DNA of 64,000 bases from Ketogulonicigenium robustum (GCF_002117445.1 NZ_CP019937.1:27501-91500); one strand, 5' to 3'. Numbered from the stretch's first letter, positions 1-9,334 are shown. Program-made: numbers and translations. The notes: a model not told the origin generated them from the sequence alone.

Positions 1-864
<864 letters not shown>

Positions 865-934
865 TCCAGAAATAGCTCAACCAAATCAAAAATCATACAT
901 AACAGTATACTTGAACAAAAATGCTTCTTTCCCG

Positions 935-1050
935 GTCTGGTGGATATAGCTCTTGCAAAACACCCGATCCCTTCCCGAACTCGGAAGTTAAGTGCAAAAA
1001 CGCTGATGGTACTGCGACTTAAGTCGTGGGAGAGTAAGTCACCGCCAGAC
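935..1050 (+). rRNA. 5S ribosomal RNA
   Basis: Begins GTCTGGTGG and ends CACCGCCAGAC, so the terminal helix (GTCTGG with CCAGAC) closes. The conserved loop segment CCCGATCCCTTCCCGAACTC sits at 962-981. It lies 70 nt downstream of 23S in the standard bacterial order. Confidence 0.96.
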
Positions 1051-1095
1051 CTGATAAGAAGCATATCTCTCTCTATATACAAAAAATCCAAACAA

Positions 1096-1172
<77 letters not shown>

Positions 1173-1193
1173 ACAAATCCTACACTTTCCGCA

Positions 1194-1218
1194 ACCTCCC
1201 CTAAAACGGAGGTCTTTT
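1194..1218 (+). terminator. Likely intrinsic terminator of the rRNA operon
   Basis: ACCTCC (1194-1199) pairs with GGAGGT (1208-1213) around an 8-nt loop and is followed by CTTTT. The stem is only 6 bp, so this may be one part of a longer termination region. It sits 22 nt after the tRNA. Confidence 0.6.
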
Positions 1219-1419
1219 GATGCACAGACATCAGGTCCGCATTCAGGCTCAAAGCCAGAATAATGCCGGACAAGACAGCGAACAATCATCGAGCTGAGGC
1301 TTGAGCACCCATTGGTGCAGGTCGAGAAATCGAACGACGCGCGGATGGGTTTGACGCGCGAAGAGTATAGAGCCCTGCGCACCCCTAGCGCCAGAAAATA
1401 CTATTCTTGCTGTATCATG

Positions 1420-1428
1420 GTATTATAC
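1420..1428. promoter_or_regulatory. Possible GntR operator
   Basis: GTATTATAC is a perfect dyad around a central T, matching the general GT-N-AC style of GntR-family half sites. It lies about 35 nt upstream of the truncated GntR gene, where an autoregulatory operator would be expected. A 9-bp dyad can occur by chance. Confidence 0.25.
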
Positions 1429-1464
1429 TGGACCTATATTTGGCTTTGATCTTGCAGGGGCATA

Positions 1465-1956
1465 GTGGAAGACCAGATCGCGACCCAACCGCGCCTTCTT
1501 GCTGATCGCATTGCTGCTGCCCTCGCGCAGGACGCGGGCGAGGACCCGCTTTATCGCCGTTTGGCGCGGGCCATGCGCCTCCTCATCGCGGCGAGCGAGA
1601 TGAAAAACAACGACAACCTGCCCTCCGAGCGACGCCTCGCCGAAGTCACAGGGCTGTCGCGGGTGACAGTACGAAAGGCGCTGACAGCTTTGGCCGAGGA
1701 AGGCATCATCGGTCGGCGCGCCGGGGCGCGTGCGCATGTCGTGAAAGATATCGACCAATCGCTCTCGGTGCTTATCGGGTTTACGGCTGATATGCGACGG
1801 CGCGGGGCTGATGGCCGCTCGATCCTGCTGTCGCAAGATGTCGGGCTCCCGACCCCTGACGAGGTTATTTTGTTAGGGATATCACCGACCGACAAGGTCA
1901 TGCGGTTGTCGCGGGTGCGGCTGGCCGAGGATGAGCCGGGATCGGCCGATATCTGA
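1465..1956 (+). pseudogene. Truncated GntR/HutC-type transcriptional regulator
   Basis: The GTG start follows GCAGGGG. The 163-residue product holds a complete winged-helix domain (LPSERRLAEVTGLSRVTVRK, about residues 52-71) and the beginning of a UTRA-type effector domain (from about residue 97, LSVLIGFTADMRRRG). It stops inside the UTRA domain, where sequence of an IS3-type transposase tail begins. HutC-type regulators are usually about 240 residues, so roughly a third is missing. The DNA-binding half could still be made, but effector sensing should be lost. Its original target genes are not evident; the adjacent amino-acid transporter remnant is one possibility. Confidence 0.8.
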
Positions 1957-2116
1957 ACTTCTACAACACCCGCCGTCCGCATTCATCGCTTGACGGGAAA
2001 ACCCCCGATCACGCTTACTTCAACCAGCCAATGCCCGAAGTGGCAGACGCCTAACCGAAGAGGAAAACCACTTAGAAAACGCCCGGAACATATTTAGATA
2101 AACCGAACCACCTCTA
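1953..2116 (+). mobile_element. IS3-family remnant: transposase C-terminal tail and right end
   Basis: From 1953 to the TAA at 2052-2054 the reading frame gives a 33-residue transposase tail with the hallmark FYNTRRPHSSLDGKTP. After the stop, about 60 bp of non-coding sequence end near TAGAGGTGGTTCGG (read on the minus strand), taken as the element end. The rest of the element is gone. It differs from the intact IS3-family copy further right, so it records a separate insertion followed by deletion that fused the GntR gene to the IS tail. Confidence 0.7.
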
Positions 2117-2129
2117 TACCGGGGGGCAG

Positions 2130-2225
2130 GGCATTGCGCAACGTCACCCAAAGGCCTGCCAGAATCTCGGGCGGGTATTGCGGGATGAAGTCGAACCTGA
2201 AGAAGGTGGTCAGAAAATGGTCCAT
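2130..2225 (-). pseudogene. Remnant of polar amino-acid ABC transporter permease (N-terminus)
   Basis: An ATG at 2225 opens MDHFLTTFFRFDFIPQY followed by PPEILAGLWVTL, a typical N-terminus of His/Glu/Gln-type ABC permeases. After about 28 residues the sequence diverges into the neighbouring IS remnant and soon stops. The start lies 59 bp downstream of the stop of the binding-protein remnant, as expected for an operon, so both are parts of one destroyed transporter operon. Confidence 0.6.
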
Positions 2226-2284
2226 GGCTTTCAGTCCGGACGTATGGGCAGGGGGGGCGCAAGGCACGGCACAGAAGTGGCGGA

Positions 2285-2800
2285 TCAGTCGCAGCTGAGG
2301 GTGTGTTCGCTCGCGTCATACCCCTCGTAGTCGGGGGCGCCGTAACCGGGGAAAACCTCGGCTTGGGGGGCTGCGGCGGGGCGATGCCGAACCATTTGGT
2401 GTAGATTTCAGCGAACGCGTCGTTGGTCTTCATGCATTCCAGCGCGACTTCGACTTCGTTGCGGAAAGCGACGTCGTCCTTGCGGAAGAAAAACGACACG
2501 TTCACGCCCACCGGAATGCGTAGCGACACTTCCAGTTGCGGGTTTTCGGCAGCGAAATACCGGCTGGCCGACATATCGGCAATGGTGGCGTCGGCGCGGC
2601 CCGTCAGCACTGCGCGGATCGCATTGGGCTGCGAATTGTAACGGTCCGACTGCAGGCCCGTGAAGATCGACGAAAACGGGGTGTCGATCAGGTCGGTGCC
2701 GGGGCGGCCCATCTGCGCGGCCAGTGCAACGCCAAGGTCGTAGGTAAAGCCGGTCAGGTCACCGTCATCGCCGACGAAGGCAAAGGGGGCGAAGCCGCCC
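2285..2800 (-). pseudogene. Remnant of polar amino-acid ABC transporter binding protein (SBP family 3)
   Basis: The minus strand encodes a family-3 periplasmic binding-protein C-terminal half, including FAFVGDDGDLTGFTYDLGVA, the segment ADATIADMSASRYFAAE and the closing EIYTKWFG. Near 2350-2375 a frameshift moves the reading into a wrong frame; the true end (PGYGAPDYEGYDASEHTLSCD, stop at 2285-2287) is still present in another frame. The signal peptide and first lobe are missing upstream of about 2800. The gene is therefore both truncated and frameshifted. Confidence 0.8.
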
Positions 2801-3096
2801 TCTCATGGGCATCAACTGCCGCCGCCACCCAAATTACCCGGACGGGCGCCGCGCAAAGCATCCCTTTTGCGTCAGAGCTCCTCAGCTAGCACACTTTTTT
2901 GACAATGCGCGCCATATGCCCATCATGACACGCCATGAACCTCATCGCTTTCGTCTCTCAGAAAACGAAAGTTCAGCGCCCGAGACCACGACAATCCTGT
3001 ACGGTGCAATCCCAGTATAGCCGCGCCGCGTACCGCACCATTGTCCGCGAATATCTCAACGATGCCTCGATCGTGGATGATCCGGAGGCCTACGTC
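2801..3096. other. No recognisable gene; possible gene debris beside the IS481 element
   Basis: About 300 bp without a convincing gene. A plus-strand frame reading AAYRTIVREYLNDASIVDDP and then EAYVPR runs into the left target-site copy of the IS481-type element. When the element is removed in thought, this frame continues only a few codons (RKPH, then stop). It could be the C-terminus of a lost protein, but I do not recognise the family. Confidence 0.4.
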
Positions 3097-3102
3097 CCTA
3101 GG
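3097..3102. repeat. Target-site duplication CCTAGG (left copy)
   Basis: CCTAGG directly precedes the TGTT end of the IS481-type element and recurs beyond its other end at 4112-4117. This fits the known preference of IS481 for NCTAGN with a 6-bp duplication. Confidence 0.8.
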
Positions 3103-4070
3103 TGTTCAGTCCCGACATTTGGTGGATCGGGTTGAGGATGAATCGATCTGGCTCTGATGTCCAGATTTTGCAAATGTATTCGTAGGGCGTAAGTCCGCCG
3201 GAGTCTTTAGCCTGCGCGCGAAGTTGTAGGCCGCCATGAAGTCCCCCAAGTGGGTGCGGAGCTGGTCATGGCTTTGGTAATGGAAGCGCTTGATCGTGGC
3301 CTCTTTGATCGTGCGGTTCATCCGCTCGACCTGACCATTAGTACATGGATGGTTGGGCTTGGTCAGCCTGTGCTCAATCCCGTTTGCCTCGCAAATCATG
3401 TCGAAGCGCATCGGCCGAGAGTAGATGGTATTCTTGTTCCGCGGCTGCTCAGCGTACTGAATACCGTTGTCGGTGAGAGTGGTATGGACTTGGTAGGGCA
3501 CGGCTTCGAGCATGTGCTGGAGGAATCCCTAGGCTGTCTTTCTATCGGCCTTTCGACGAGTTTGGTCACAGCGAACTTGCTCGTCCGGTCGATGCCAACG
3601 AACAAATATAGTTTGCCTTCAGCGGTCTGCACCTCGGCAATATCGATGTGGAAGAACCCTATGGGGTAGCGTTTGAACTTCGACCGCTTCGGCTTGTCGC
3701 CCTCCATATCAGGCAGGCGCGAGATGCCATGTCGTTGCAGACAGCGGTGCAGCGCAGATCGCGTCAGATGTGGGATCGAGGGCTGCAGGGCATAAAGGCA
3801 GTCGTCCAGCGGCAGCAGCGTATGGCGCCGAAACGCGACGACCGTCGCCTCTTCAGCCTCAGTCAGAACGGTCGATCGAGGCTCGGAAGGTCCGTTCTTC
3901 ATATCCTCGACCGTCGCGCGATTGCGCCACTTCGCAACCGTCTTGGGATTAATGCCCAACTCCCGGCTCAGCTGCGCGAGCAAAGCTTGCGATCGCTGTA
4001 TTGCTGCTCGGACAGCGTGCGTGGTCGTGGCGCTGCCGTGACGAACTTGTCCCACAAGGCTTCCTTCCAT
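3098..4070 (-). pseudogene. IS481-family transposase, frameshifted
   Basis: The N-terminal frame holds the helix-turn-helix (LSRELGINPKTVAKWRNRA) and the start of the catalytic core (GFFHIDIAEVQTAEGKLYLF, first Asp in HIDIAE). A frameshift near 3549-3554 and an in-frame TAG at 3529-3531 (where family members have Trp) interrupt it. The core resumes as VHTTLTDNGIQYAEQPRNK with the second Asp and HPCTNGQVERMNRTIK with the Glu. A second frameshift near 3195-3205 precedes the true end, HQMSGLNT, whose TAG stop lies inside the left CCTAGG target copy. The protein cannot be made in one piece. Confidence 0.85.
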
Positions 4071-4111
4071 TCCAGAGAAAGGATCGCACCATCAAACCGT
4101 GGGATCAAACA
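3103..4111 (-). mobile_element. IS481-family insertion element, transposase inactivated
   Basis: The element runs from TGTT at 3103 to AACA at 4111. The ends form an imperfect inverted repeat: TGTTCAGTCCCGA at one side, TGTTTGATCCCAC read inward at the other. It is flanked by direct CCTAGG copies. Inside is one transposase gene on the minus strand, broken by two frameshifts and a stop. About 1.0 kb is the usual size for the family. The intact duplication says it arrived by transposition and has stayed in place while the gene decayed. Confidence 0.85.
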
Positions 4112-4117
4112 CCTAGG
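4112..4117. repeat. Target-site duplication CCTAGG (right copy)
   Basis: Exact direct copy of the hexamer at 3097-3102, immediately after the AACA end of the IS481-type element. Confidence 0.8.
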
Positions 4118-4228
4118 CGCAAGCCCCATTGATTTCGGGATTTTGGCTTGATTCAGGCTCCGCGCGGAGACCTGATCGATGATCAATCTTTACTGGCTGA
4201 GCGATACTCAGATGTCGCGCCTTGCGCC
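4118..4228 (+). mobile_element. IS5-type element fragment (left end and transposase start)
   Basis: An ATG at 4179 opens MINLYWLSDTQMSRLAP, which resembles the N-terminus of IS5/IS427-type transposases (usually NLFWLSDEQMARLRPFF). The frame is cut after 17 residues by the left end of the IS3-family element. No continuation of the IS5 transposase is recognisable past the right end of that IS3 element, so a deletion probably followed. The sequence GGCTTGATTCAGGCTCC near 4144-4160 may belong to the IS5 terminal repeat. Confidence 0.5.
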
Positions 4229-4294
4229 GTTTGGACTTGTCTCACTTCCGTTCCGGTTTTTTACGAGCAATGCTCGCCATAAAGGAGACCAGAT

Positions 4295-4567
4295 ATGGCA
4301 CCCAAGCACAGTGAAGATTTCAAGCGCGATGCGGTTCGGATCGCGACGCATAGCGGCCTGACACGGCGACAGGTGGCGTCGGACCTTGGTGTCGGGTTTT
4401 CGACCTTGGGCAAGTGGATGCGGGATTATTCGACCGATCCGACAGCGGCCGAGGACGCGGAACTACGCCGCGAGAATGAGCGCTTGCGCAAAGAGAACCG
4501 TATCCTGCGGGAGGAGAGGGAAGTACTAAAAAAGGCCGCGATCCTCTTCGCGAGCCAAAAGCAGTGA
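4295..4567 (+). CDS. IS3-family transposase OrfA
   Basis: The 90-residue DNA-binding subunit. It has an N-terminal helix-turn-helix of the Tnp_1 type (about residues 10-45, LTRRQVASDLGVGFSTLGKW) and a Glu/Arg-rich leucine-zipper helix (about 52-80, AELRRENERLRKENRILREE). The ATG follows AAAGGAG at good spacing. A run of six A followed by G at 4528-4534 is a classic slippery site for the minus-1 frameshift that makes the OrfAB fusion in this family. Its TGA overlaps the GTG of orfB. Confidence 0.9.
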   Translation: MAPKHSEDFKRDAVRIATHSGLTRRQVASDLGVGFSTLGKWMRDYSTDPTAAEDAELRRENERLRKENRILREEREVLKKAAILFASQKQ

Positions 4568-5421
4568 GATTTCAGTTCATTGCGGAGTATCGCGGAGATC
4601 TTTCACGCGCCCGCCTTTGCTGTCTGATGCAAGTTTCGGACCGTGGTTTACGAGCGTGGCGTCACAGGCCGCCCTCGCTGCGTCAGCGGCGCGACATGGT
4701 CCTTCTGGCCCATATTCGCGAACAGCACCGGCTCAGTCTGGGTAGCTATGGCCGCCCGCGCATGACGCAGGAATTGACCGAATTGGGCATCAGGGTGGGG
4801 CAACGCAGGGTTGCCCGGATCATGCGCGACAATGGCATCCAGGTCTTGCGAAGCCGCAAATTCAAGCGCACGACCGACAGCGACCACAGTTTCAACATCG
4901 CCCCGAACCGTCTGAACCAGGATTTCACGGCGCGGGCCCCGAACCAGAAATGGGCGGGAGATATCACCTATATTTGGACCTGCGAAGGATGGGCCTATCT
5001 CTCTGTGATCATTGATCTATATTCGAGGCGCGTAATCGGTTGGGCAATCAGCAACCGTATGAAGCAGGACTTGGCCTTGCGGGCTTTGGACATGGCAATC
5101 GCGTTACGCCGACCGCCACCGGGCTGCATTCACCGCACCGATCGCGGCGCGCAATATTGTGCGCACGCGTATCAGAAGCGCCTTCGCCGTCACGAGTTGC
5201 TGCCTTCCATGAGTGGCAAAGGAAATTGTTACGATAATTCCGCAGTCGAGAGTTTCTTCAAGTCGCTCAAGGCCGAACTCATCTGGCGAAACACGTGGCA
5301 AACACGCCGGGACGTCGAGGTCGCGGTGTTCGAATACATCAACGGATTCTACAATCCGCGCAGGCGGCATTCTTCGTTGAATGGAAAATCACCCGTGGCC
5401 TTCGAAAAGATCGCCGCATAA
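4564..5421 (+). CDS. IS3-family transposase OrfB (DDE integrase core)
   Basis: A 285-residue catalytic subunit. The DDE triad is complete: D133 in AGDITYIW, D193 in IHRTDRGAQY and E229 in YDNSAVESFF, with 35 residues between the last two as in the retroviral-integrase superfamily. The C-terminal FYNPRRRHSSLNGKSPVAFE is diagnostic of the IS3 family. The listed GTG start overlaps the orfA stop, but the active form is probably the frameshift fusion made at the A-run in orfA. No disruption is visible. Confidence 0.9.
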   Translation: MRFQFIAEYRGDLSRARLCCLMQVSDRGLRAWRHRPPSLRQRRDMVLLAHIREQHRLSLGSYGRPRMTQELTELGIRVGQRRVARIMRDNGIQVLRSRKFKRTTDSDHSFNIAPNRLNQDFTARAPNQKWAGDITYIWTCEGWAYLSVIIDLYSRRVIGWAISNRMKQDLALRALDMAIALRRPPPGCIHRTDRGAQYCAHAYQKRLRRHELLPSMSGKGNCYDNSAVESFFKSLKAELIWRNTWQTRRDVEVAVFEYINGFYNPRRRHSSLNGKSPVAFEKIAA

Positions 5422-5462
5422 CATCAGCAACACACCGGAACGAAAACGGTGCAAGTCCAAAC

Positions 5463-5923
5463 GCCTTTTTAACTTGGCGCGGATCTGCGGCAAGGTAGGT
5501 GTCAGTCTGCCGCCGGGGCGCTGATTTAGAATCCACGTGTAGAGAGACGTCGTGCTGATCCGAGGCGTTCAGCGAGCCCTGAGACGGAGTGACCGCGATC
5601 GGCAACTTGCGCCACGGCACTTTACTTAAACTCATATATAGATCGATTTTGCGATCACATATCCGCTTTTCCCCGCTTCCAAAAGTAACGCGCAAAACGT
5701 TTGCAAACCTAGCGGCACCTCAGGGCGCTGTGGGGGGGGGCGGTCAAAGAAACACGAGGCTGTCTAGAAAATAGGCAAAGACCCGCGTTCTTCGGTATTC
5801 AAATGAGCATTGATGTCTAGAGTCCAGTCTTTGTGATCGGGAGTGCTTGGTCCAAACGAAGATGGGTGTAATGGTAGTTACAGTTTTTAAATAGTTGTGA
5901 AACTGAGATAACGGATTCGTATC
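5463..5923. other. Intergenic region after the IS3 element; no gene recognised
   Basis: About 460 bp. Reading frames in both directions give no family I recognise. A run of nine G lies near 5732-5740. The last 100 bp are AT-rich and probably carry the promoter of the downstream transporter operon, but no convincing -35/-10 pair or strong Shine-Dalgarno is visible. CTGAGA at about 5904 is not accompanied by the other conserved blocks of a TPP riboswitch. Confidence 0.5.
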
Positions 5924-6952
5924 ATGCTCTCGCCCTCACTATCACGTCGTCACTTCATCGCTAATTCGTGCGCAGGTTTGGCTTTCGCCGCCAGTCTACG
6001 ACCCGCTTTCGCGCAGAACAACAACGCTGCGCTTCGGACCGCGCTCAACTGGTTGCCCAATGTCCAGTACGCTGGTTTTTGGGTTGCACTGGAGCGCGGC
6101 TACTTCGCCGAGGAAGGTATTGACCCGATCTACTTCCCGGGGGGGCCGAATGCGCCGAATTCGCTGGTTACGCTTGCAGCTGATGGTGCCGACTTGGGCA
6201 TGGGCCTATGGCTTCCATTTCTGGACGCGCGGGCGCGCGGAAACGATATGGTGATGTTGGGTGCTAACTTTCCCAATGGTCAGAACGGGTTCATTTCGCT
6301 GCCCGGTAAACCTATCGTCACTCCTGCTGATTTGGTGGGCGCGCGCATCCTTGGCCAGACCGAGAGCGATAAGCAGATCATAGAAACCATGCTTATCCGC
6401 GCGGGTCTTCCCTTGGACTATCATTTCGTTCCGGCTGGCTTCTCGCCCGAGCCATTGCTGGCAGGGGACGGAGATGCCTACATATGCTTTGTCACCAATC
6501 AGCCTATCACGCTGGAAAACCTTGGTTTGAAGCAGGGCACTGATTTCTTGGTTCATCGGTTTGATGAGTTCGGCTACCGCGCGCCCAATACTATATTCAT
6601 CTCTACGCGCGAGAAGCTCGAGGCCAATCGTGACCGCTACGTGCGTTATCTGCGCGCGCTGGCGCGTGGGTGGCAGGAGAATGAGAAAGACCCCGAATTT
6701 GCAGCTAGTTTGGTCGTGAATAATTACGGGGCTGATCTCGGCCTAGATCTGGTTCAGCAGACCCGCCAGAACGAGCTTCAGATTGCTTTGGTTCAGGACG
6801 CGACGGGGCGCTACTTTGGGCTCGCCCCTGACGATATCGCGTCCGGGCTTTATGATTTGGCGCGGAGTTCTGGTAAAGGCGACGTTCTGCCGGACGACCC
6901 CACTGTATTGTATGATTTCTCAATACTCGATGAAGCGCTTGCTAGCCTCTGA
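5924..6952 (+). CDS. ABC transporter substrate-binding protein, NMT1/THI5-like
   Basis: A 342-residue periplasmic binding protein. The N-terminus is a Tat signal (SRRHFIANS, hydrophobic stretch, cleavage probably after FAQ near residue 31). The mature part starts LRTALNWLPNVQYAGFWVA, the signature of the NMT1/THI5-like fold that binds pyrimidine-like ligands, thiamine precursors, taurine or sulfonates. It is first in a plus-strand set with an amidohydrolase, an ATPase, two permeases and a nucleoside hydrolase, so the likely ligand is a nucleobase- or nucleoside-related compound; that is inference. The start has no strong ribosome site but is the only one giving a full signal peptide. Confidence 0.85.
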   Translation: MLSPSLSRRHFIANSCAGLAFAASLRPAFAQNNNAALRTALNWLPNVQYAGFWVALERGYFAEEGIDPIYFPGGPNAPNSLVTLAADGADLGMGLWLPFLDARARGNDMVMLGANFPNGQNGFISLPGKPIVTPADLVGARILGQTESDKQIIETMLIRAGLPLDYHFVPAGFSPEPLLAGDGDAYICFVTNQPITLENLGLKQGTDFLVHRFDEFGYRAPNTIFISTREKLEANRDRYVRYLRALARGWQENEKDPEFAASLVVNNYGADLGLDLVQQTRQNELQIALVQDATGRYFGLAPDDIASGLYDLARSSGKGDVLPDDPTVLYDFSILDEALASL

Positions 6953-7109
6953 ACGTCTCCGGGTCGTTCCATTGCGTTCGCTGCCCTAGGTCATTGAGGA
7001 CCTACTATTGGGCTGCCCCAGTCCCCCCAAGTCTTTTGGTGGGACACCCCTTACCAGATGTCGGACTTGTCCCTTGACTTCAAACCTGATTCCCAGCCCG
7101 GTCGGCAGT

Positions 7110-7115
7110 TATAAT
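7110..7115 (+). promoter_or_regulatory. Possible -10 element (TATAAT)
   Basis: A perfect TATAAT lies 30 bp upstream of the chosen GTG of the amidohydrolase gene. No good -35 hexamer is found 16-18 bp upstream; TTGACT at about 7073 is too far away. The 190-bp gap after the binding-protein gene leaves room for a secondary promoter. Confidence 0.3.
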
Positions 7116-7145
7116 GCTGATCCGGCTTCCAGCACACAGCCCCAA

Positions 7146-8525
7146 GTGATCGATCTACTGGTCACGAATGCCAACATAGTTTCGATGGACGAGGCGCGCC
7201 GTACCATCGCTGACGCTGCGATCGCGGTCGATGCGGGGCGGATAGTGTGGATGGGCCCAAGCGTCGAGGCCGCCGCGCGCTTCGCGCCGCGCGAGCGGCT
7301 TGATGCGGCCGGCAAAATAGCGATGCCGGGGATGATCGATGCGCATTTCCATACCGCACAGCAATTCTTGCGCGGCAAGTTGAGCCAGCTTTCACGGCGA
7401 CAGCCGCTGAAAATACCGATATGGAAGAACTATTACGTGCCCTTCGAGGGTATTCTTGACCCCGAAGATGTCTATTTGTCGGGGCTTTTTGCTTATGCGA
7501 ACATGCTGATGGTCGGCACGACCTGCTTTGCCGAGGCGGGGGGGCCGCACCCCGACGAGATGGGCAGAGCTGCCGATGAGATCGGTATCAGGGGATTGAT
7601 CGCGCTCTCGACCGTTGACAGCCATGCCAGCACCGGCGCCGTGGTGCCGGATTCGATGATGATGACGCGCGATCAGGCTATCGAGCGCAACATCGCGCTG
7701 GTTCAGCGCTGGAAGACACACCCCCGCGTGAATGCGTCTTTGGCGCTGCGCCAGATCATCGTATGCTCGCCCGAACTTATCACGGCGATCGGGCAAGCGG
7801 CGGTCGATTTGGATGCAAAGATCCATACCCATCTGTGCGAGGGGATCTATGAAATTGATTTCGCGCTGCAAAAGTTCGGGATGCGGCCCACAGAATATCT
7901 CGAATCTCTTGGTGTGCTAAGTCACCATTTGCATGCTGCACATTCAGTGATCCTGTCGCCCGACGAAGTCGATCTGTATGCCAAGCATCGGGTTTCGGCA
8001 TGTCACTGCGGATTGAACAACTACTCGCTAGGTGCGCCTCGGCTGGTGGAAATGTGGCGGCGTGGTATCGACATCGGAATGGGTTCGGATGGCGGAGCCA
8101 CGGCGGGAACGATCGATATCTTTCAGGTGGCCCACGCCGCCAAGATCGGGCAGCAGGTTTTGGCTGGTACGCCATGGCACATCCGCACGGCCATCTCTTA
8201 CGAGGAGTTGTTGGCCGTGGCCACCAATGGTGGCGCGCGGGCGCTTGGGATGTCGCCCGATATTGGCCAGCTGTCGGTTGGATCTAAAGCCGATATTTTG
8301 CTGGTGAGTTGCGACGACATCGATCAGCAGCCGCTCTATGACCTGATGTTCACGGCCTCGTCCTCGGTCGTCGGGCGGGATGTGCGTGATGTGATTGTGG
8401 ATGGGCGGGTTGTGGTGAAGGACCGCGAGTTGCTCAGCATGGATATGGGCGAGATCAGGGCTAAAGTTGCGCGGCGGCAGCCGCAATTGATGGAGCGCTT
8501 CGAGCGCCTCGTCGGCGCTCAGTAA
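7146..8525 (+). CDS. Amidohydrolase family protein (cytosine/adenosine deaminase-like)
   Basis: A metal-dependent hydrolase of about 459 residues in the TrzN/SsnA/cytosine-deaminase branch. It shows the N-terminal beta domain ending GKIAMPGMIDAHFHT (metal His 67 and 69), later KIHTHLCEG and HHLHAAHS (metal and substrate His) and GMGSDGGA (catalytic Asp). The likely reaction is hydrolytic deamination or amide opening of a heterocycle. The frame is open further upstream, but the GTG at 7146 gives the usual family start (IDLLVTNANIVSMDE); no clear ribosome site is seen, so the start is uncertain. It lies inside an ABC transporter operon and probably acts on the imported compound. Confidence 0.85.
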   Translation: MIDLLVTNANIVSMDEARRTIADAAIAVDAGRIVWMGPSVEAAARFAPRERLDAAGKIAMPGMIDAHFHTAQQFLRGKLSQLSRRQPLKIPIWKNYYVPFEGILDPEDVYLSGLFAYANMLMVGTTCFAEAGGPHPDEMGRAADEIGIRGLIALSTVDSHASTGAVVPDSMMMTRDQAIERNIALVQRWKTHPRVNASLALRQIIVCSPELITAIGQAAVDLDAKIHTHLCEGIYEIDFALQKFGMRPTEYLESLGVLSHHLHAAHSVILSPDEVDLYAKHRVSACHCGLNNYSLGAPRLVEMWRRGIDIGMGSDGGATAGTIDIFQVAHAAKIGQQVLAGTPWHIRTAISYEELLAVATNGGARALGMSPDIGQLSVGSKADILLVSCDDIDQQPLYDLMFTASSSVVGRDVRDVIVDGRVVVKDRELLSMDMGEIRAKVARRQPQLMERFERLVGAQ

Positions 8526-8536
8526 CGAGGGACAAA

Positions 8537-9334
8537 ATGACCGTCAGCCGGACCGAAAAAACCCCTGCAGTAGTTTTTTCCTCTGTAACAAAGAGCTTCA
8601 GCCTCGCGGGCCGGCAAAGTGTGCAAGCGCTTTCCGACACTAGTCTCGAGATCGCATCGGGCGAGTTTATTGCTCTGATCGGCCCGTCTGGCTGCGGCAA
8701 AAGCACCTTGCTGCGCCTCGCCGCCTCGCTTGATACGCCCACGAGTGGTCAGGTTCGCGTAAATGGCGCTGCACCCGATGTTCTTGCGCGGCAGCACCGG
8801 TTGGGGGTTGCGTTTCAGGAACATGCGCTGCTGCCTTGGTTAACGGTCGAGCGGAATATCGCACTCCCCTTCCAGCTTGCCGGGCTAGCGGTGAAACCGG
8901 CGCGCATCGCCGAGCTTATCCAGCTCGTCGGGCTGAAGGGCTTCGAGAAGGCCAGGCCGAAACAGCTTTCTGGCGGGATGCGGCAGCGGGTCGCAATCGC
9001 ACGCTCGTTGGTGCTAGAGCCGAGTCTGTTGTTGATGGATGAACCCTTTGGGGCGCTTGATGCGGTCACCCGGCGGCAGATGAATATCGAGCTGCAACGA
9101 ATATGGCAGCAGACCGGCGTGACAACGATCTTCGTGACGCACGATGTTGGTGAGGCGCTATTCCTCGCCGATCGCGTGGTCGTGCTTTCTGCTCGGCCTG
9201 GGCGGGTTGTGGAAGACATCCGTGTGCCATTTGACCGCCCACGTGGGGCCGAGATCATGCGCAGTTCGCGCTTCCACGAACTCTCGGATTACCTGACCGA
9301 CCTGCTGCATCCTGCCGAGGCAACACATGTCTGA
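8537..9334 (+). CDS. ABC transporter ATP-binding protein (nitrate/sulfonate/pyrimidine type)
   Basis: A 265-residue ATPase with Walker A GPSGCGKST (about residues 49-57), signature [15 protein letters not shown], Walker B LLLMDEPFGALD and the switch His in TVFVTHD-like IFVTHDVGEAL. The family (SsuB/TauB/ThiZ) pairs with NMT1-type binding proteins, as here. A GAGG precedes the ATG. The stop overlaps the next permease gene by 8 bp, implying coupled translation. Confidence 0.92.
   Translation: MTVSRTEKTPAVVFSSVTKSFSLAGRQSVQALSDTSLEIASGEFIALIGPSGCGKSTLLRLAASLDTPTSGQVRVNGAAPDVLARQHRLGVAFQEHALLPWLTVERNIALPFQLAGLAVKPARIAELIQLVGLKGFEKARPKQLSGGMRQRVAIARSLVLEPSLLLMDEPFGALDAVTRRQMNIELQRIWQQTGVTTIFVTHDVGEALFLADRVVVLSARPGRVVEDIRVPFDRPRGAEIMRSSRFHELSDYLTDLLHPAEATHV

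Larger units (their letters stand above)
4229..5462 (+). mobile_element. Intact IS3-family insertion element
   Basis: The ends carry matching inverted repeats: GTTTGGACTTG at 4229-4239 and its complement at 5452-5462, with a further inner match (CGTTCCGGT). A 3-bp GCC occurs on both flanks (4226-4228 and 5463-5465), consistent with the 3-5 bp duplications of this family, though a 3-bp match is weak evidence. The 1.23-kb body carries orfA and orfB with all catalytic residues, so the copy is potentially active. Confidence 0.85.

Noticed and set aside
5895-5923. CTGAGA as a possible TPP riboswitch element before the NMT1-type gene
   Set aside because: The second conserved block of the TPP aptamer is missing and no matching helices were found.
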